A stretch of DNA of 64,000 nt from VAZQ01 sp963739175 (GCA_963739175.1 CAVTZH010000009.1:1426001-1490000), one strand, 5' to 3'; positions 9,338 to 18,764 are shown, counted from the first letter of the stretch. Numbers and translations: made by a program. Notes: generated by a model not told the origin, from the letters alone.

Positions 9338-10898
9338 ATGCTTTACGTATCGATTTTTGTCGAGCTTCTGCGCTCGCGCCCGGCACTGGCGGTATGGATT
9401 GCCGCGCTGGCGCAGGCGGCACTGTGGACGCTGGTCCCGACGCTGTTCTATTCCGGGCCGCCGGGCGATCTGCCGTTCGTGCTCGCGATCGGCAACGAGC
9501 TCCAGCTCGGCACCTATCTCGGGCCGCCGCTCGCGTTCTGGCTTGCCGAAGGCGCGTATGTGGCCGCCGGCAACAGCCTGTTCGGCGTCTACCTGCTGTC
9601 GCAGATCTGCGTGGTGGTGACCTACTACGCGGTGTTCGCGCTCGGCCGCTCGATCGTCGGCGCGCAGCACGCGGCGCTGGCGGTGCTGCTGATGGTCGGC
9701 ATCTCGTCGTTCACGGTGCCGACGCCCGACTTCGGGCCAGTGACGCTGACCATGGCGCTGTGGTCCGCCATCCTGCTGCACTACTGGCGCGCGGTGAACG
9801 AGGGCAAGCGCGGCTACTGGGTCGCGCTCGCGGTCGAGATCGGGCTCCTGTTCCTCACCACCTATGCCGGGCTCCTGCTGCTCGCCGTGCTCGCGCTGTT
9901 CACCGCCGTCAACAAGCGCGCCCGCGCGGCGATGCGCTCGACCGATCCGTGGCTCGCGAGCCTGGTCGCCCTCGTCGTCCTGTTCCCGCATCTGCTCTGG
10001 CTGTCGGAGACCGGCGAGGGCCTGATGACGCGGCTGATGCGGCTGCGCACGGCGGAATCGGTGATCGACAATTTCAACGCCTGGCTGCGCCAGATCGCGT
10101 TCATCCTGGCCGCCCATGCCGGGCTCGCGGTGCTCGTGTCGGCCGTCGTCGGCTGGCCGTGGACGCGGCGCGAGCCCTCGCCGGTGATCGTGCGCGAGCC
10201 GGTCGAGCCGTTTGCGCGCCAGTTCATCATCTATTTCGCGGTGGTGCCGGCGCTCGCCGCGACCATCGTCGCGGTGCTGGCCGGCTGGCCGGCGCCGGTC
10301 GGCGGCATCGCGCCGCTGGTGGTGCTCTCCGGCCTGGCGATCGTGCTGCTCGCCGGCAACGGCATCGAGCTCAGCCACCAGCATATCGTGATCGCGGCCT
10401 GGTTCGGGCTCCTGCTGGTGCCGCCCGCGCTCGCCGTCATCGCGGTGTACGCGCTGCCGCTGTTCGGCGTCGATCTCAACGTCAACAAGCCGATGCGCCA
10501 GATCGCGCAGTTCTTTTCCGACAGCTTCCAGAAGCGCACCGGAACGCCGCTCGCAAGTGGTCGCCGGCGATCCGCGCACCGCGGCGCTGATCTCGCTCGG
10601 CGCGCCGAGCCGGCCGAGCCTGTTCCTCGACGCGACGCCCGAGCGCACGCCGTGGGTGACCTTCGACGACGTGCGCCGCAAGGGCGCGGTCATCGTGTGG
10701 CCGACCAACGATACCGTCGGCGCGCCGCCGCCGGAGATCAAGGAGCGCTTTCCCGACCTCGTCCCGGACCAGCCGCGGGTATTCGAGCGGCCGATGCTGG
10801 GACGCTTGCCGGTGCTGCGCTACGGCTGGGCGGTGATCCGCCCGCAGCCGGCGGAGAAGGCGCCGCCCGCGCCGGCCAAGGAAGAAGGGAAGAAGTAG
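9338..10898 (+). pseudogene. ArnT/GT39-like membrane glycosyltransferase, one frameshift
   Basis: The first frame encodes about 400 residues with eight or more hydrophobic segments. It has 'PLAFWLAEGAYVAAGNSLFGVYLLS' near residue 67 and 'TPDFGPVTLTMALW', the layout of lipid-linked-sugar transferases of the PMT/ArnT class in the inner membrane. Near 10551 the match passes to another frame, which gives 'VVAGDPRTAALISLGAPS' and ends at 10898. Removing one base in 'CCGCTCGCAAG' restores 'TPLQVVAGDPR'. The complete protein would be about 520 residues. No stop codon lies inside either part, so this could be a sequence error. The dehydrogenase at 10905 follows closely. Confidence 0.75.
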
Positions 10899-10904
10899 AC
10901 AACG

Positions 10905-11786
10905 ATGCAAAGCAGAAGCGTTGGCATTATCGGTGTCGGCCTGATGGGCGCGGCGTTGGCGCAGCGGTTGGCGGCCGCGGGATTTAGGTTTGCCGGATAC
11001 GACGTCGATGCGGCGAAAACCGCGCAGATAACCGAGCTTGGCGGCAAGGCGGCTCAATCCATTGCCGAGATCGCCCGCGAGTGCGATCCCATTGTGCTCG
11101 CGGTGTTCGACACCGACCAGGTCGAGGAGGTGGTCGAAAAGCATCTGCTGCCCGCACTCGGCGAGCACTCGAACCGCATCGTGCTTTGCGCCTCGACCTG
11201 CGATCCCGATCGTATCGCCGCGCTCGGCGTCCGCGTCGCGGCGCGCGGCTTGCGCTTTCTCGAAACGCCGGTGTCGGGCACCAGCGCACAGGTTGCGCGC
11301 GGGGAGGGCGTCGGCCTGATCGGCGGCGATCCGGCGATCGCCGCGGAGATCGAGCCGGTGCTGCGCGCGCTGTTTCCGACCTATTTTCTGATCGGGAAGG
11401 TGGGCGACGGCGGCCGGGCCAAGCTGGCGGTCAATCTCATTCTCGGGCTCAACCGGCTTGCGCTTGCAGAGGGGCTGGCGTTCGCCGAGCGGCTTGGGCT
11501 CGATGGCGCGGCCTTTCTCAAGGTGGCGCGTGGCTCCGCCGCCTATTCGCAGATCATGGACATCAAGGGCGAGCGCATGGTGCGCCGCGCGTTCGAGCCC
11601 GAGGGTCGTGCCCGGCAGACGCTCAAGGACGTGCAGCTGATGCTCGCGCAGGCGCGCGCGGTCGGGCAAGAGCTGCCGCTGCTCAAGGTGCATGGCGAAG
11701 TGCTGGAAGCCTGCCTGCGCGCGGGCGAGGGCGACTTGGACAACAGCGTGGTGATCGAGGAAATTCGCCGGCGGCGCAGCGGCTAA
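10905..11786 (+). CDS. NAD(P)-dependent beta-hydroxyacid dehydrogenase
   Basis: The 293-residue product starts with a Rossmann motif 'VGIIGVGLMGAALAQRLAAA' at residues 5-24. It carries the substrate loop 'FLETPVSGTSAQVARGEGV' near residue 117, and the catalytic lysine region 'GDGGRAKLAVNLILG' near residue 168. These fit the 3-hydroxyisobutyrate / tartronate semialdehyde reductase family. It begins 6 bases after the glycosyltransferase and ends overlapping, by 4 bases, the stop of the converging Bug gene. The exact hydroxyacid is not predictable. Confidence 0.87.
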   Translation: MQSRSVGIIGVGLMGAALAQRLAAAGFRFAGYDVDAAKTAQITELGGKAAQSIAEIARECDPIVLAVFDTDQVEEVVEKHLLPALGEHSNRIVLCASTCDPDRIAALGVRVAARGLRFLETPVSGTSAQVARGEGVGLIGGDPAIAAEIEPVLRALFPTYFLIGKVGDGGRAKLAVNLILGLNRLALAEGLAFAERLGLDGAAFLKVARGSAAYSQIMDIKGERMVRRAFEPEGRARQTLKDVQLMLAQARAVGQELPLLKVHGEVLEACLRAGEGDLDNSVVIEEIRRRRSG

Positions 11787-12766
11787 TCGCTGCTTATGCC
11801 GCTGGCCTTTATCGGCGCGGCCCATCTCGCGATTTCGGTCTCCAGAAACTTGCGCAGATACTCCGGGCTCCGCCGGTCCGGCGCAGCCGGAATCAGGCCG
11901 ATGGAATCGAACCGCGCCCGCAGCGCCGGATTGTCGAGCGCCTTGCGCACGGCCGCGTTCATCTTGTCAACCATGGCTGGCGTCGCGCTCTTCGGAAGCA
12001 GGATCGCGTTCCAGGCCGAGACGTCGAAGTCCTTCAGCCCCTGCTCCTCGGCGGTCGGAAGGTTGGGCAGCAGCGCGGCACGATCGCGCGCCAGCATCGC
12101 CATCGCCTTGACCTGGCCCGTGTTCACCGCCGGCACCGCAATGGAAACGTAGTTGCAGATGTAGTCGATCCGGCCCGCAATCACGTCGGCAAACGCTGGC
12201 CCGCCGCCGCGATAGGGAACATGGGTCACGTCGACGCCCATGATCTGGTTCAGCATCACGCAGCTGATGTGCGACGAGGTGCCGGTGCCGCCGGAGCTGA
12301 ACACCATCTTGGCGTGATTGGCCTTGGTGTAGGCGATAAACTCGCGGAGATTGTTCGGCGGCAGGTCCTTCTTTGTCATCAGCAACAGGGGCGCATCGGC
12401 GATGAAGATGACCGGCTGGAAGTCGTTCGCCGGATGGTACGGCGCCTTCTTGTGCATCCAGTAGCCAATCGCATGCGTGCCGATCGAGGCGAGCACGATC
12501 AGATGGCTGTCGGCCGACGCTTGCGACACCCGCAGCGAGCCGGTCATGCCGCCGCCGCCGGGCACGTTCTCGATGATGATTTGCTGGCCCAGCGCTTCAC
12601 TCAACGTCGGCTGGAGAATGCGCGCCAGCGAATCCATCGGACCGCCCGCGGCGAATGGCACGACCATCGTCATCGGCCGGTTTGGCCAGTCCTGTGCATT
12701 CGCCATTCCGGTCATCAGGACGAGCAGCGCCGCCGCACTGCAAACCGTCGTTCTGAAATGCATCAT
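11783..12766 (-). CDS. Bug/TctC-family periplasmic receptor
   Basis: The 327-residue product has a signal peptide ending 'ANAQ', then the family start 'WPNRPMTMVVPFAAGG'. It carries 'IIIENVPGGGG', the aspartate-rich 'HVPYRGGGPAFADVIAGRID' ligand region near residue 175, and 'LLPNLPTAEEQG'. Such proteins bind carboxylates such as citrate, nicotinate or phthalate derivatives with high affinity. No TctA/TctB membrane genes are in the window, as is usual for orphan Bug receptors. AGGAG precedes the tandem ATG-ATG start. Ligand unknown. Confidence 0.88.
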   Translation of the reverse strand: MMHFRTTVCSAAALLVLMTGMANAQDWPNRPMTMVVPFAAGGPMDSLARILQPTLSEALGQQIIIENVPGGGGMTGSLRVSQASADSHLIVLASIGTHAIGYWMHKKAPYHPANDFQPVIFIADAPLLLMTKKDLPPNNLREFIAYTKANHAKMVFSSGGTGTSSHISCVMLNQIMGVDVTHVPYRGGGPAFADVIAGRIDYICNYVSIAVPAVNTGQVKAMAMLARDRAALLPNLPTAEEQGLKDFDVSAWNAILLPKSATPAMVDKMNAAVRKALDNPALRARFDSIGLIPAAPDRRSPEYLRKFLETEIARWAAPIKASGISSD

Positions 12767-12851
12767 ATGCTCCTGGCAACGCTCGGTGATAGTTACTGAC
12801 CCGACGACGGAACCAGCTGCGCTTCAAGCTGCGCGGCAGGTAGTCAACGCA

Positions 12852-13862
12852 TCAGTGGTGATAGCTCTCGCCGTGGCGGACCTTGCCGCGGAAGATCCAG
12901 AACACGAATACGAAATAGCCGAGGATGATCGGGAGCAGCCCTAGCGTTCCGACCAGCATGAACATCTGGCTCGCTGGCGCCGCTGCGGTGTCCCAGATCG
13001 TGAGCGACGGCGGCACCAGATACGGAAACACCGAGATCACGATGCCGGCATAGCCGAACAGGAACAGCGCGATGGCGGCGAGGAACGGCGGAATTTCGCG
13101 CCCGGCCTCGAGCCAGCGCCAGAGCGCGAATGCCGTCACCGCCGTGGCGAGCGGCACCGGCCACAGATAGTAGATGTTCGGCGTCGAGAACCAGCGCGTG
13201 GCGATCCGCTCGAACGCAAGCGGCGTCCACAGGCTCACCAGCGCCATGAAGCCGAGCACGGCGAGCAGCAGCAGCTTGGCGTGTCCTTTGGCGCGCGCGG
13301 CGACCTCGCCGTCGGTCTTCATCACCAGCCAGGTGGCGCCGAGCAGGCCGTAGCCGGCGAGCACGCCCAGCCCGCACATCAACGCGAACGGCGTCGCAAA
13401 GTCGAGCGCGCCGCCGGCGAAGGCGCCGTCTTTGACATTGATGCCCTGGATCAACGCGCCGAGGATGACGCCCTGGCAGATCGCGGCAAGCGAGGAGCCT
13501 GCGGTAAAGGCGAAATTCCAGTAGCGCTTGCTGGTCTCGGCCACGGTGCGGAATTCGAAGGCGACGCCGCGGAACACCAGCGCGAGCAGCATCACGATCA
13601 CCGGCAGATAGAGCGCCGACATGATCGCCGCATAGGCGCGCGGGAACGCGACCCACAGTCCGCCGCCGCCGAGCACCAGCCAGGTCTCGTTGCCGTCCCA
13701 GAACGGCGCGATCGACGAGATCGTCTGGTCGCGCTCTTTTTCGTCGCGGCAGAACGGGAACAGGATGCCGACGCCGAGGTCGAAGCCGTCGAGGATGACG
13801 TAAAGCGCGACGGCGATCCCGATGATGCCGGCCCAGATCAGCGGCAGGTCCCATTCGCCCAT
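12852..13862 (-). CDS. cydB: Cytochrome bd-type quinol oxidase subunit II
   Basis: The 336-residue product has the CydB hallmark 'LYVILDGFDLGVGILFPF' near residue 20, then 'APFWDGNETWLVLGGGGLW', and eight or more membrane spans. With CydA it reduces oxygen to water using quinol and no proton pumping. The gene lies downstream of cydA, 212 bases away; a nested palindromic repeat fills the gap and may lower expression relative to cydA. The length matches the CIO-type subunit II. Confidence 0.95.
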   Translation of the reverse strand: MGEWDLPLIWAGIIGIAVALYVILDGFDLGVGILFPFCRDEKERDQTISSIAPFWDGNETWLVLGGGGLWVAFPRAYAAIMSALYLPVIVMLLALVFRGVAFEFRTVAETSKRYWNFAFTAGSSLAAICQGVILGALIQGINVKDGAFAGGALDFATPFALMCGLGVLAGYGLLGATWLVMKTDGEVAARAKGHAKLLLLAVLGFMALVSLWTPLAFERIATRWFSTPNIYYLWPVPLATAVTAFALWRWLEAGREIPPFLAAIALFLFGYAGIVISVFPYLVPPSLTIWDTAAAPASQMFMLVGTLGLLPIILGYFVFVFWIFRGKVRHGESYHH

Positions 13863-13890
13863 GGCGCACCCTGCTAGAACTGAAGCTCAA

Positions 13891-14052
13891 CTCTCTCCAC
13901 CGCTCATTCCCGCGCAAGCGGGAATCCAGAATTTTCCTTTGCGGCTCCTGGGTCCCCGCTTCCCGCCTTCGCGCTAGGCGCTTCGGCGGACTGGAACCCG
14001 CCGTAGCTCGAACAGAGCGTAGGCGGGTCGCGGGGACGAGCGGAGAGAGAGC
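13891..14052. repeat. REP element between cydA and cydB with a 67-base palindromic insert
   Basis: The outer element has two hairpins: 'CATTCCCGCGCAAGCGGGAA' on the left, and on the right 'GGTCCCCGCT' pairing with 'GCGGGGACGAG'. The same element at 34411-34500 has the right hairpin closed by a short loop. Here a 67-base segment at about 13961-14027, itself bounded by CCCGCC and GGCGGG, sits in that loop. The gap thus holds one palindrome inside another. Confidence 0.8.
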
Positions 14053-14074
14053 AAGCTATCCAAATGAACACGCC

Positions 14075-15475
14075 TTACGAGCCGCGTGCCAGCGCCTCGC
14101 GTCCGGCGTCGTGGGCCGCCGCCAGCGGGCGCGACGGCGAACCGCGTTCCGGCGGCTCGACGGCGCGGCCCTGCGGTCCACGCTCGATCAGTCGATTGAT
14201 ATAGTAGATGCCCATCGCGAATACGATGCCATAGACGACCACGAACAGAATGAGCGTGGTGAGCACGGTCGGCGCGGCGTGCGGCGAGGTGGCGTCGACG
14301 GTGCGCAGCACGCCTTGCACCACCCAGGGCTGGCGGCCGCTTTCCGTCACTACCCAGCCGGCGATGACGGCGACGAAGCCGGTCCACCAGGCATGCGAGA
14401 CAATGCGCAGGTACCAGCGCGTTTCGAACAGCATGCCGCGCCAGAGCAGCCACGCCCCAACCAGCGCCGCCGCGATCATGAACATGCCGATGGCGAGCAT
14501 GATGCGGAACGCGAAGAACACGGTCTTCACCGGCGGACGGTTCTGCGGCGCCACGTCCTTGAGCCCGATGATCAGGCCGTTGAGCCGGTGCGTGAGGATC
14601 AGCGAGCCGGCGTTCGGGATCGACAGCGCCCAGTCGTTTTTCTCGGCGGTCTCGTCGGGCCAGGCGAAGATATGGAAGTCGACCGGCTTGTCGCTGTCCC
14701 AGTGCGCTTCCATCGCCGCGATCTTGATCGGCTGGTGCTTGAGCGTGTTGAGGCCGTGCTGGTCGCCGATCAGGAGTTGCAGCGGCGCGAGGATCGCAAG
14801 CAGCACCACCGCCATCTTGATCATGGTGCGGGCGTGCTCGCCATGCCGGTCGCTGAGCCAGTAGCGCGCCCCGACCGCCAGCACCACGAAGCCGGCGGTG
14901 AGGAACGCGGCGTTGAGCATGTGGGCGAGGCGATAGGGGAAGCTCGGATTGAAGATGATCGCCCACCAGTCGAGCGGCATGGCGACGCCGTCCACGATCT
15001 CGTGGCCGGTCGGGGTGTGCATCCAGCTGTTGGCCGCGAGGATCCAGAACGCGGAGGTCATGGTGCCGATGGCGACGACGATCGCCGCCGTCACCTGCAG
15101 CCAGCGCGGCACCCGGCCCCAACCGAACAGCATGATGCCGAGGAAGGTCGCCTCCAGGAAGAACGCGGTCAGCACCTCGTAGCCGATCAGCGGGCCGACG
15201 ATGTTGCCGGCGAACACCGAGAAGCGGCTCCAGTTGGTGCCGAACTGGTAGGACAGCACGATCCCGGACACGACGCCCATCGCGAACGAGACCGCGAAGA
15301 TGCGGGTCCAGAACCGCGCCAGCCGCTGGTAGCGGTCCCGCCCGGTGCCGACCCACATGACCAGCAGCGTGGCGATATAGGCCGACAGCCCGATGGTGAA
15401 GGTCGGGAAGATGATGTGGAACGTCACCGTGAAAGCGAACTGCAATCGCGCGATCAGGACCGGATCGAGTTCCAT
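14075..15475 (-). CDS. cydA: Cytochrome bd-type quinol oxidase subunit I (CIO-like)
   Basis: This subunit carries the haems and the quinol site. The 466-residue product starts MELDPV, has its first haem histidine at residue 20 ('FTVTFHIIFPTFTIG') and 'GTNWSRFSVFAGNIVGP'. It also has the family signature 'TESGRQPWVVQGVLRT' near residue 385. The Q-loop is short, as in cyanide-insensitive (CioA) enzymes. ATG at 15475 is chosen because it matches the usual CydA start and has GGAG 7-8 bases upstream; ATG at 15481 is possible. The C-terminal 45 residues are polar and rich in Arg and Pro. Confidence 0.94.
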   Translation of the reverse strand: MELDPVLIARLQFAFTVTFHIIFPTFTIGLSAYIATLLVMWVGTGRDRYQRLARFWTRIFAVSFAMGVVSGIVLSYQFGTNWSRFSVFAGNIVGPLIGYEVLTAFFLEATFLGIMLFGWGRVPRWLQVTAAIVVAIGTMTSAFWILAANSWMHTPTGHEIVDGVAMPLDWWAIIFNPSFPYRLAHMLNAAFLTAGFVVLAVGARYWLSDRHGEHARTMIKMAVVLLAILAPLQLLIGDQHGLNTLKHQPIKIAAMEAHWDSDKPVDFHIFAWPDETAEKNDWALSIPNAGSLILTHRLNGLIIGLKDVAPQNRPPVKTVFFAFRIMLAIGMFMIAAALVGAWLLWRGMLFETRWYLRIVSHAWWTGFVAVIAGWVVTESGRQPWVVQGVLRTVDATSPHAAPTVLTTLILFVVVYGIVFAMGIYYINRLIERGPQGRAVEPPERGSPSRPLAAAHDAGREALARGS

Positions 15476-15531
15476 CGCCATGCTCCGCCGCCGTCGCGCG
15501 GCGAGATAGTCGCCAGACACACTAAATTTAG

Positions 15532-15545
15532 GCCACGTTCGTGGC
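15532..15545. promoter_or_regulatory. Candidate operator upstream of cydA
   Basis: A perfect palindrome, GCCACG-TT-CGTGGC, lies 57-70 bases upstream of the chosen cydA start. It does not match the FNR/FixK consensus. The call rests only on symmetry and position. Confidence 0.3.
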
Positions 15546-15767
15546 TTGCCAATGCGGCAGAATGATCACCGGGTGCGGCAAAGCAGCCATACCGAATCTC
15601 CGCGCCCGGCAACTATCAATTCGGATGATGCCTCATGAATGGTTCCGGCAGAACGTCCGCGATTTCGCTAGCCACAGGAATCCACACGACCCTCCGGGCG
15701 GGAATGACAGCTCCGCAGATTTGCTAGTATGCCGCCGCCGGGCCGATCAAAACGGGGGCAGGGGGAC

Positions 15768-17105
15768 ATGGCCGATACCAGCGCGCCGCAGGGTGGGAGT
15801 TCGCTCGCCGGCTTTCTCGACCGCCAGTTCGGCCTGACCGAAAACGGCACCACCATCCGCACCGAGTTCGTCGCCGGGGTCACGACCTTCCTCACGATGG
15901 TCTACATCGTGTTCGTCAACCCGGAGATCCTGTCGAGCGCCGGGATGGACCGCGGCGCCGTCTTCGTCGCGACCTGTCTCGCCGCCGCGATCTCGACCCT
16001 GATCATGGCGCTCTACGCCAACTACCCGATCGCGCTCGCGCCCGGGATGGGGCTCAACGCGTTCTTCGCGTTCATGCTGGTGCTCGGCGCCTACAAATAT
16101 ACGTGGCAGCAGGCGCTCGCCTTCGTGTTCATCTCGGGCGTGCTGGCGCTGATCATCACCGCCACCAGGCTGCGCGAATACATCATCACGTCGATCCCGC
16201 AGAACCTGAAGCTCGCGGTCTCGGCCGGCGTCGGGCTGTTCCTCGGCATCATCGCGCTCCAGCAATCCGGCATCGTCGCCGACCATCCGGCGACGCTGGT
16301 GACGCTTGGCAACCTCAAGGAATGGCCGCCGGTCCTGGCGCTGGCGGGCTTCGTGCTGATCGTGGTGCTGAACTCGCGCAAGCTGGTCGGCGGCACGATG
16401 ATCGGCATCCTGGCGGTGACCATCGTCGGGCTCCTGCTCGGCATCGTGAAATATGGCGGCATCGTTTCGATGCCGCCGTCGCTGGCGCCGACCTTCCTGC
16501 AGCTCGATTTCTCGCGTGTGTTTGAAAGCACTGCGCTGTTCGTGATCATCACGCTGCTGTTCGTGGACCTGTTCGATACCGCCGGCACCTTGATCGGCGT
16601 CAGTTATCGCGCCGGCTTCCTCGATGATCAGGGCAAGCTGCCGCGCATGGGGCGCGCGCTGGTCGCGGATTCGGCCGCCACGTCGGTCGGCGCGCTGCTC
16701 GGCACCTCGAACACCACGAGCTATATCGAGAGCGCGGCCGGCGTCGAAGCCGGCGGCCGCACCGGGCTCACCGGTGTGTTCGTGGCGATGTTCTTTCTGC
16801 TGGCGCTGTTCTTCGCGCCGCTCGCCGGCATGATCCCGAAATACGCCTCCGCCGCGGCGCTGCTCTATGTCGCCTGCGTGATGACGCAAGGGCTCGCCGG
16901 CCTCGACTGGGACGACATCACCGAATACGCGCCGGCGGTGGTGACCGCGATCGCGATGCCGCTCACGTTCTCGATCGCGACCGGCATCGGGCTCGGCTTC
17001 ATCACCTATGCGCTGTGCAAGATCCTCTCCGGCCGCTTCGCCGAGGCGAAGCCGGCGGTGGTGATCCTTGCTGCGCTGTTCGCCATGAAGTTTGCAATGT
17101 CATGA
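15768..17105 (+). CDS. NCS2-family purine permease (AzgA/PbuG type)
   Basis: The 445-residue inner-membrane protein has about 12-14 membrane segments. Its AzgA-type motifs are 'TEFVAGVTTFLTMVYIVFVN' near residue 33, 'PIALAPGMGLNAFFAF' near residue 90, and 'GTSNTTSYIESAAGVEAGGR' near residue 320. These carriers import hypoxanthine, guanine or adenine with protons. ATG at 15768 follows GGGGGCAGGGGG; earlier in-frame codons belong to low-complexity leader sequence. The stop overlaps the next start in an ATGA, indicating translational coupling to the gene at 17102. Confidence 0.88.
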   Translation: MADTSAPQGGSSLAGFLDRQFGLTENGTTIRTEFVAGVTTFLTMVYIVFVNPEILSSAGMDRGAVFVATCLAAAISTLIMALYANYPIALAPGMGLNAFFAFMLVLGAYKYTWQQALAFVFISGVLALIITATRLREYIITSIPQNLKLAVSAGVGLFLGIIALQQSGIVADHPATLVTLGNLKEWPPVLALAGFVLIVVLNSRKLVGGTMIGILAVTIVGLLLGIVKYGGIVSMPPSLAPTFLQLDFSRVFESTALFVIITLLFVDLFDTAGTLIGVSYRAGFLDDQGKLPRMGRALVADSAATSVGALLGTSNTTSYIESAAGVEAGGRTGLTGVFVAMFFLLALFFAPLAGMIPKYASAAALLYVACVMTQGLAGLDWDDITEYAPAVVTAIAMPLTFSIATGIGLGFITYALCKILSGRFAEAKPAVVILAALFAMKFAMS

Positions 17106-17690
17106 AGCTCACGCGTCGTGCCTTCAACCGCGGCGGAGCCGCCGTCGCCGCCGCCGCGCTGCTGCCGGGGCGCTGCGCGCGCGACTGTGCCGCCGAGGGA
17201 CGAGGCGCTGGTGCTCGCGCGCGCGACCGACATCGATCTCTCCGCACAAGAAACCGCCGTGGTGCTCGCACCAGTGCCGCCGCCGCGCCGGCCGCCGCAA
17301 AAGCCCAAGCGCGCGAAGGGCGAAAAGCCGGCGGCTTCACGCACGTGGATCGTACTGCGTGACGTGGTGGCGGCCGATCGCGCGCCCGCCTATGACCTGT
17401 TCCTGGTGCTGGAAGGAACCAATGTGTTCGCGCCGACGACCACGACGCAGCCGGTCGGCGCGTTGGTGTTCGGAAAGGCCGGTGGCGACAACGGGTCTGA
17501 CCGCAAAGAGTCCTTTGCCTTCGACGTTACCGAGGCGTTGGCGAAGCTTTCCAAGACCCGCGGCTTCAACATGCGCTTCCTGCGCCTCTCGATCGTGCGG
17601 CGGCCGGTGACCGACACATCGGGCAACGACACAGCGCCGGGTAATCCCACGCCGCCCGAGATCGGCACGATCGAGTTGGTTAGGTGGTAA
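17102..17690 (+). pseudogene. Tat-signal protein with tyrosinase C-terminal-type domain, frameshifted
   Basis: Frame 2 starts with a twin-arginine signal, 'MKLTRRAFNRGG', then an alanine-rich core ending 'LLPGR'. Within the GC-rich run near 17172-17182 the sensible frame changes. It then reads 'DEALVLARATDIDLSAQETA', 'RTWIVLRDVV', 'FAFDVTEALAKL' and 'PPEIGTIELVRW'. That series resembles the beta-rich domain after the dicopper centre of bacterial tyrosinases. The catalytic histidines are absent: signal and C-terminal domain are joined directly at about 195 residues. The domain match is from memory of the family and needs a profile search. It is coupled to the purine permease by ATGA. Confidence 0.5.
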
Positions 17691-17700
17691 CGTATTCCTT

Positions 17701-17804
17701 GTAGCCCGCATGGAGCGCAGCGGAATGCGGGGCCGTCGATCCCGGATTTCGCCATAGCGCGTCGAAGACGCGCGTAAACGCGCTTATGGCTCCATCCGGG
17801 CTAC
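17701..17804. repeat. REP element carrying a 38-base palindrome
   Basis: The ends are inverted: GTAGCCCGCATGGAGC at 17701 and GCTCCATCCGGGCTAC ending at 17804. At 17752-17789 it contains a 38-base unit with the core 'GTCGAAGAC' and ends CCATA and TATGG. The same unit occurs at 26772-26809 and, reversed, at 26886-26923 inside a different host repeat. Confidence 0.8.
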
Positions 17805-17811
17805 AAACGTC

Positions 17812-18649
17812 TCAACTCGCCAGCGCTTTGCGCAGCGCCAGGAAATCGCGCCAGGCGAGCCGCTTCTGCAGCGGGCTGCGCAACAGGAAGGCGGGATGGA
17901 AGGTCGCGAGCGCGCGCAGCTCGCGGCTGCCGGCCTGGAACGGATACCAGCGGCCGCGCGATTTGGTGATGCCGTCGCGGATGTTGAGCAGCGTCTGCGC
18001 CGACGGGCCGCCGAGGCACACCAGAACGTTTGCGCCCGAGAGCTCGATCTGTCGCCGGATGAACGGCAGGCAGATCGCCGACTCCTGCGGCGTCGGCGTG
18101 CGGTTGCCGGGCGGCCGCCACGGCACGATGTTGGCGATGTAGGCGTTGATCTCGTCGAGCCCGATCGCCGCCATCATGCGGTCGAGCAGATGGCCCGAGC
18201 GCCCGACGAACGGCTTGCCCGACTTGTCCTCCTCGTAGCCCGGGGCTTCGCCGATGAACACGACGCGCGCCTCCGGATTGCCGCGCCCGAACACGAGCTG
18301 GGTCGCGGTCGCGCGCAATGCGCAGCCTTCGAAGCGGTCGAGGATCGCGCGCAGCTCGTCGAGCGTGGCGGCGGTGGTCGCTGCCTCGCGCGCCGCCATG
18401 ACGGCGGCGTCGGGCGAGGGCGGGGCGGCGGCCGCGTTGGTCGCAAGGTCGCGCGGCGTCAGCGTGCGGACCGGTGTGGCAGGCCGGGCCGCCGCGGGCG
18501 GCGGACGCACCAGCTCCGGCGGCCGGCGGTGCCGGCATCGGCTCGGTCAGCCGGTCGACCGGCGTTTCGCCGACGGCCACGTCCACGCCCGCCTCCTGAT
18601 AGAAGGCGAGCAGCTCGCGCATGGCCTTGTCGTGGGCGGTGGTCGTCAT
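17812..18649 (-). pseudogene. Family-4 uracil-DNA glycosylase, one frameshift
   Basis: The intact C-terminal frame contains the family-4/5 glycosylase signature 'VVFIGEAPGYEEDKSGKPF', then 'VGRSGHLLD', 'NIVPWRPPGNRTPTP' and the closing 'LATFHPAFLLRSP'. The N-terminal frame begins 'MTTTAHDKAMRELLAFYQ' at 18649, typical of the leading segment in Hyphomicrobiales homologues. The frames join near 18517-18527, where one base in excess separates 'EPMPAPPA' from 'ELVRPPPAAARP'. The enzyme removes uracil from DNA and usually holds a 4Fe-4S cluster. It diverges from etfQO, and a repair gene of this kind is normally kept, so a base error is as likely as loss. Confidence 0.8.
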
Positions 18650-18764
18650 TGGATTGAAGATAGCACGCCCGACCGGACGAGGCTTGGAGATTGCCGCACG
18701 GCCGCAAACATGGAAGAACGGCAAACCCTAGAGCACTTCCAGATTCGGGGCGGCGAGGGGAACC

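Noticed and set aside
8927..10741. 604-codon reverse frame across rnhB and the glycosyltransferase
   Set aside because: The composition is that of an antisense shadow, and it covers convincing forward genes.
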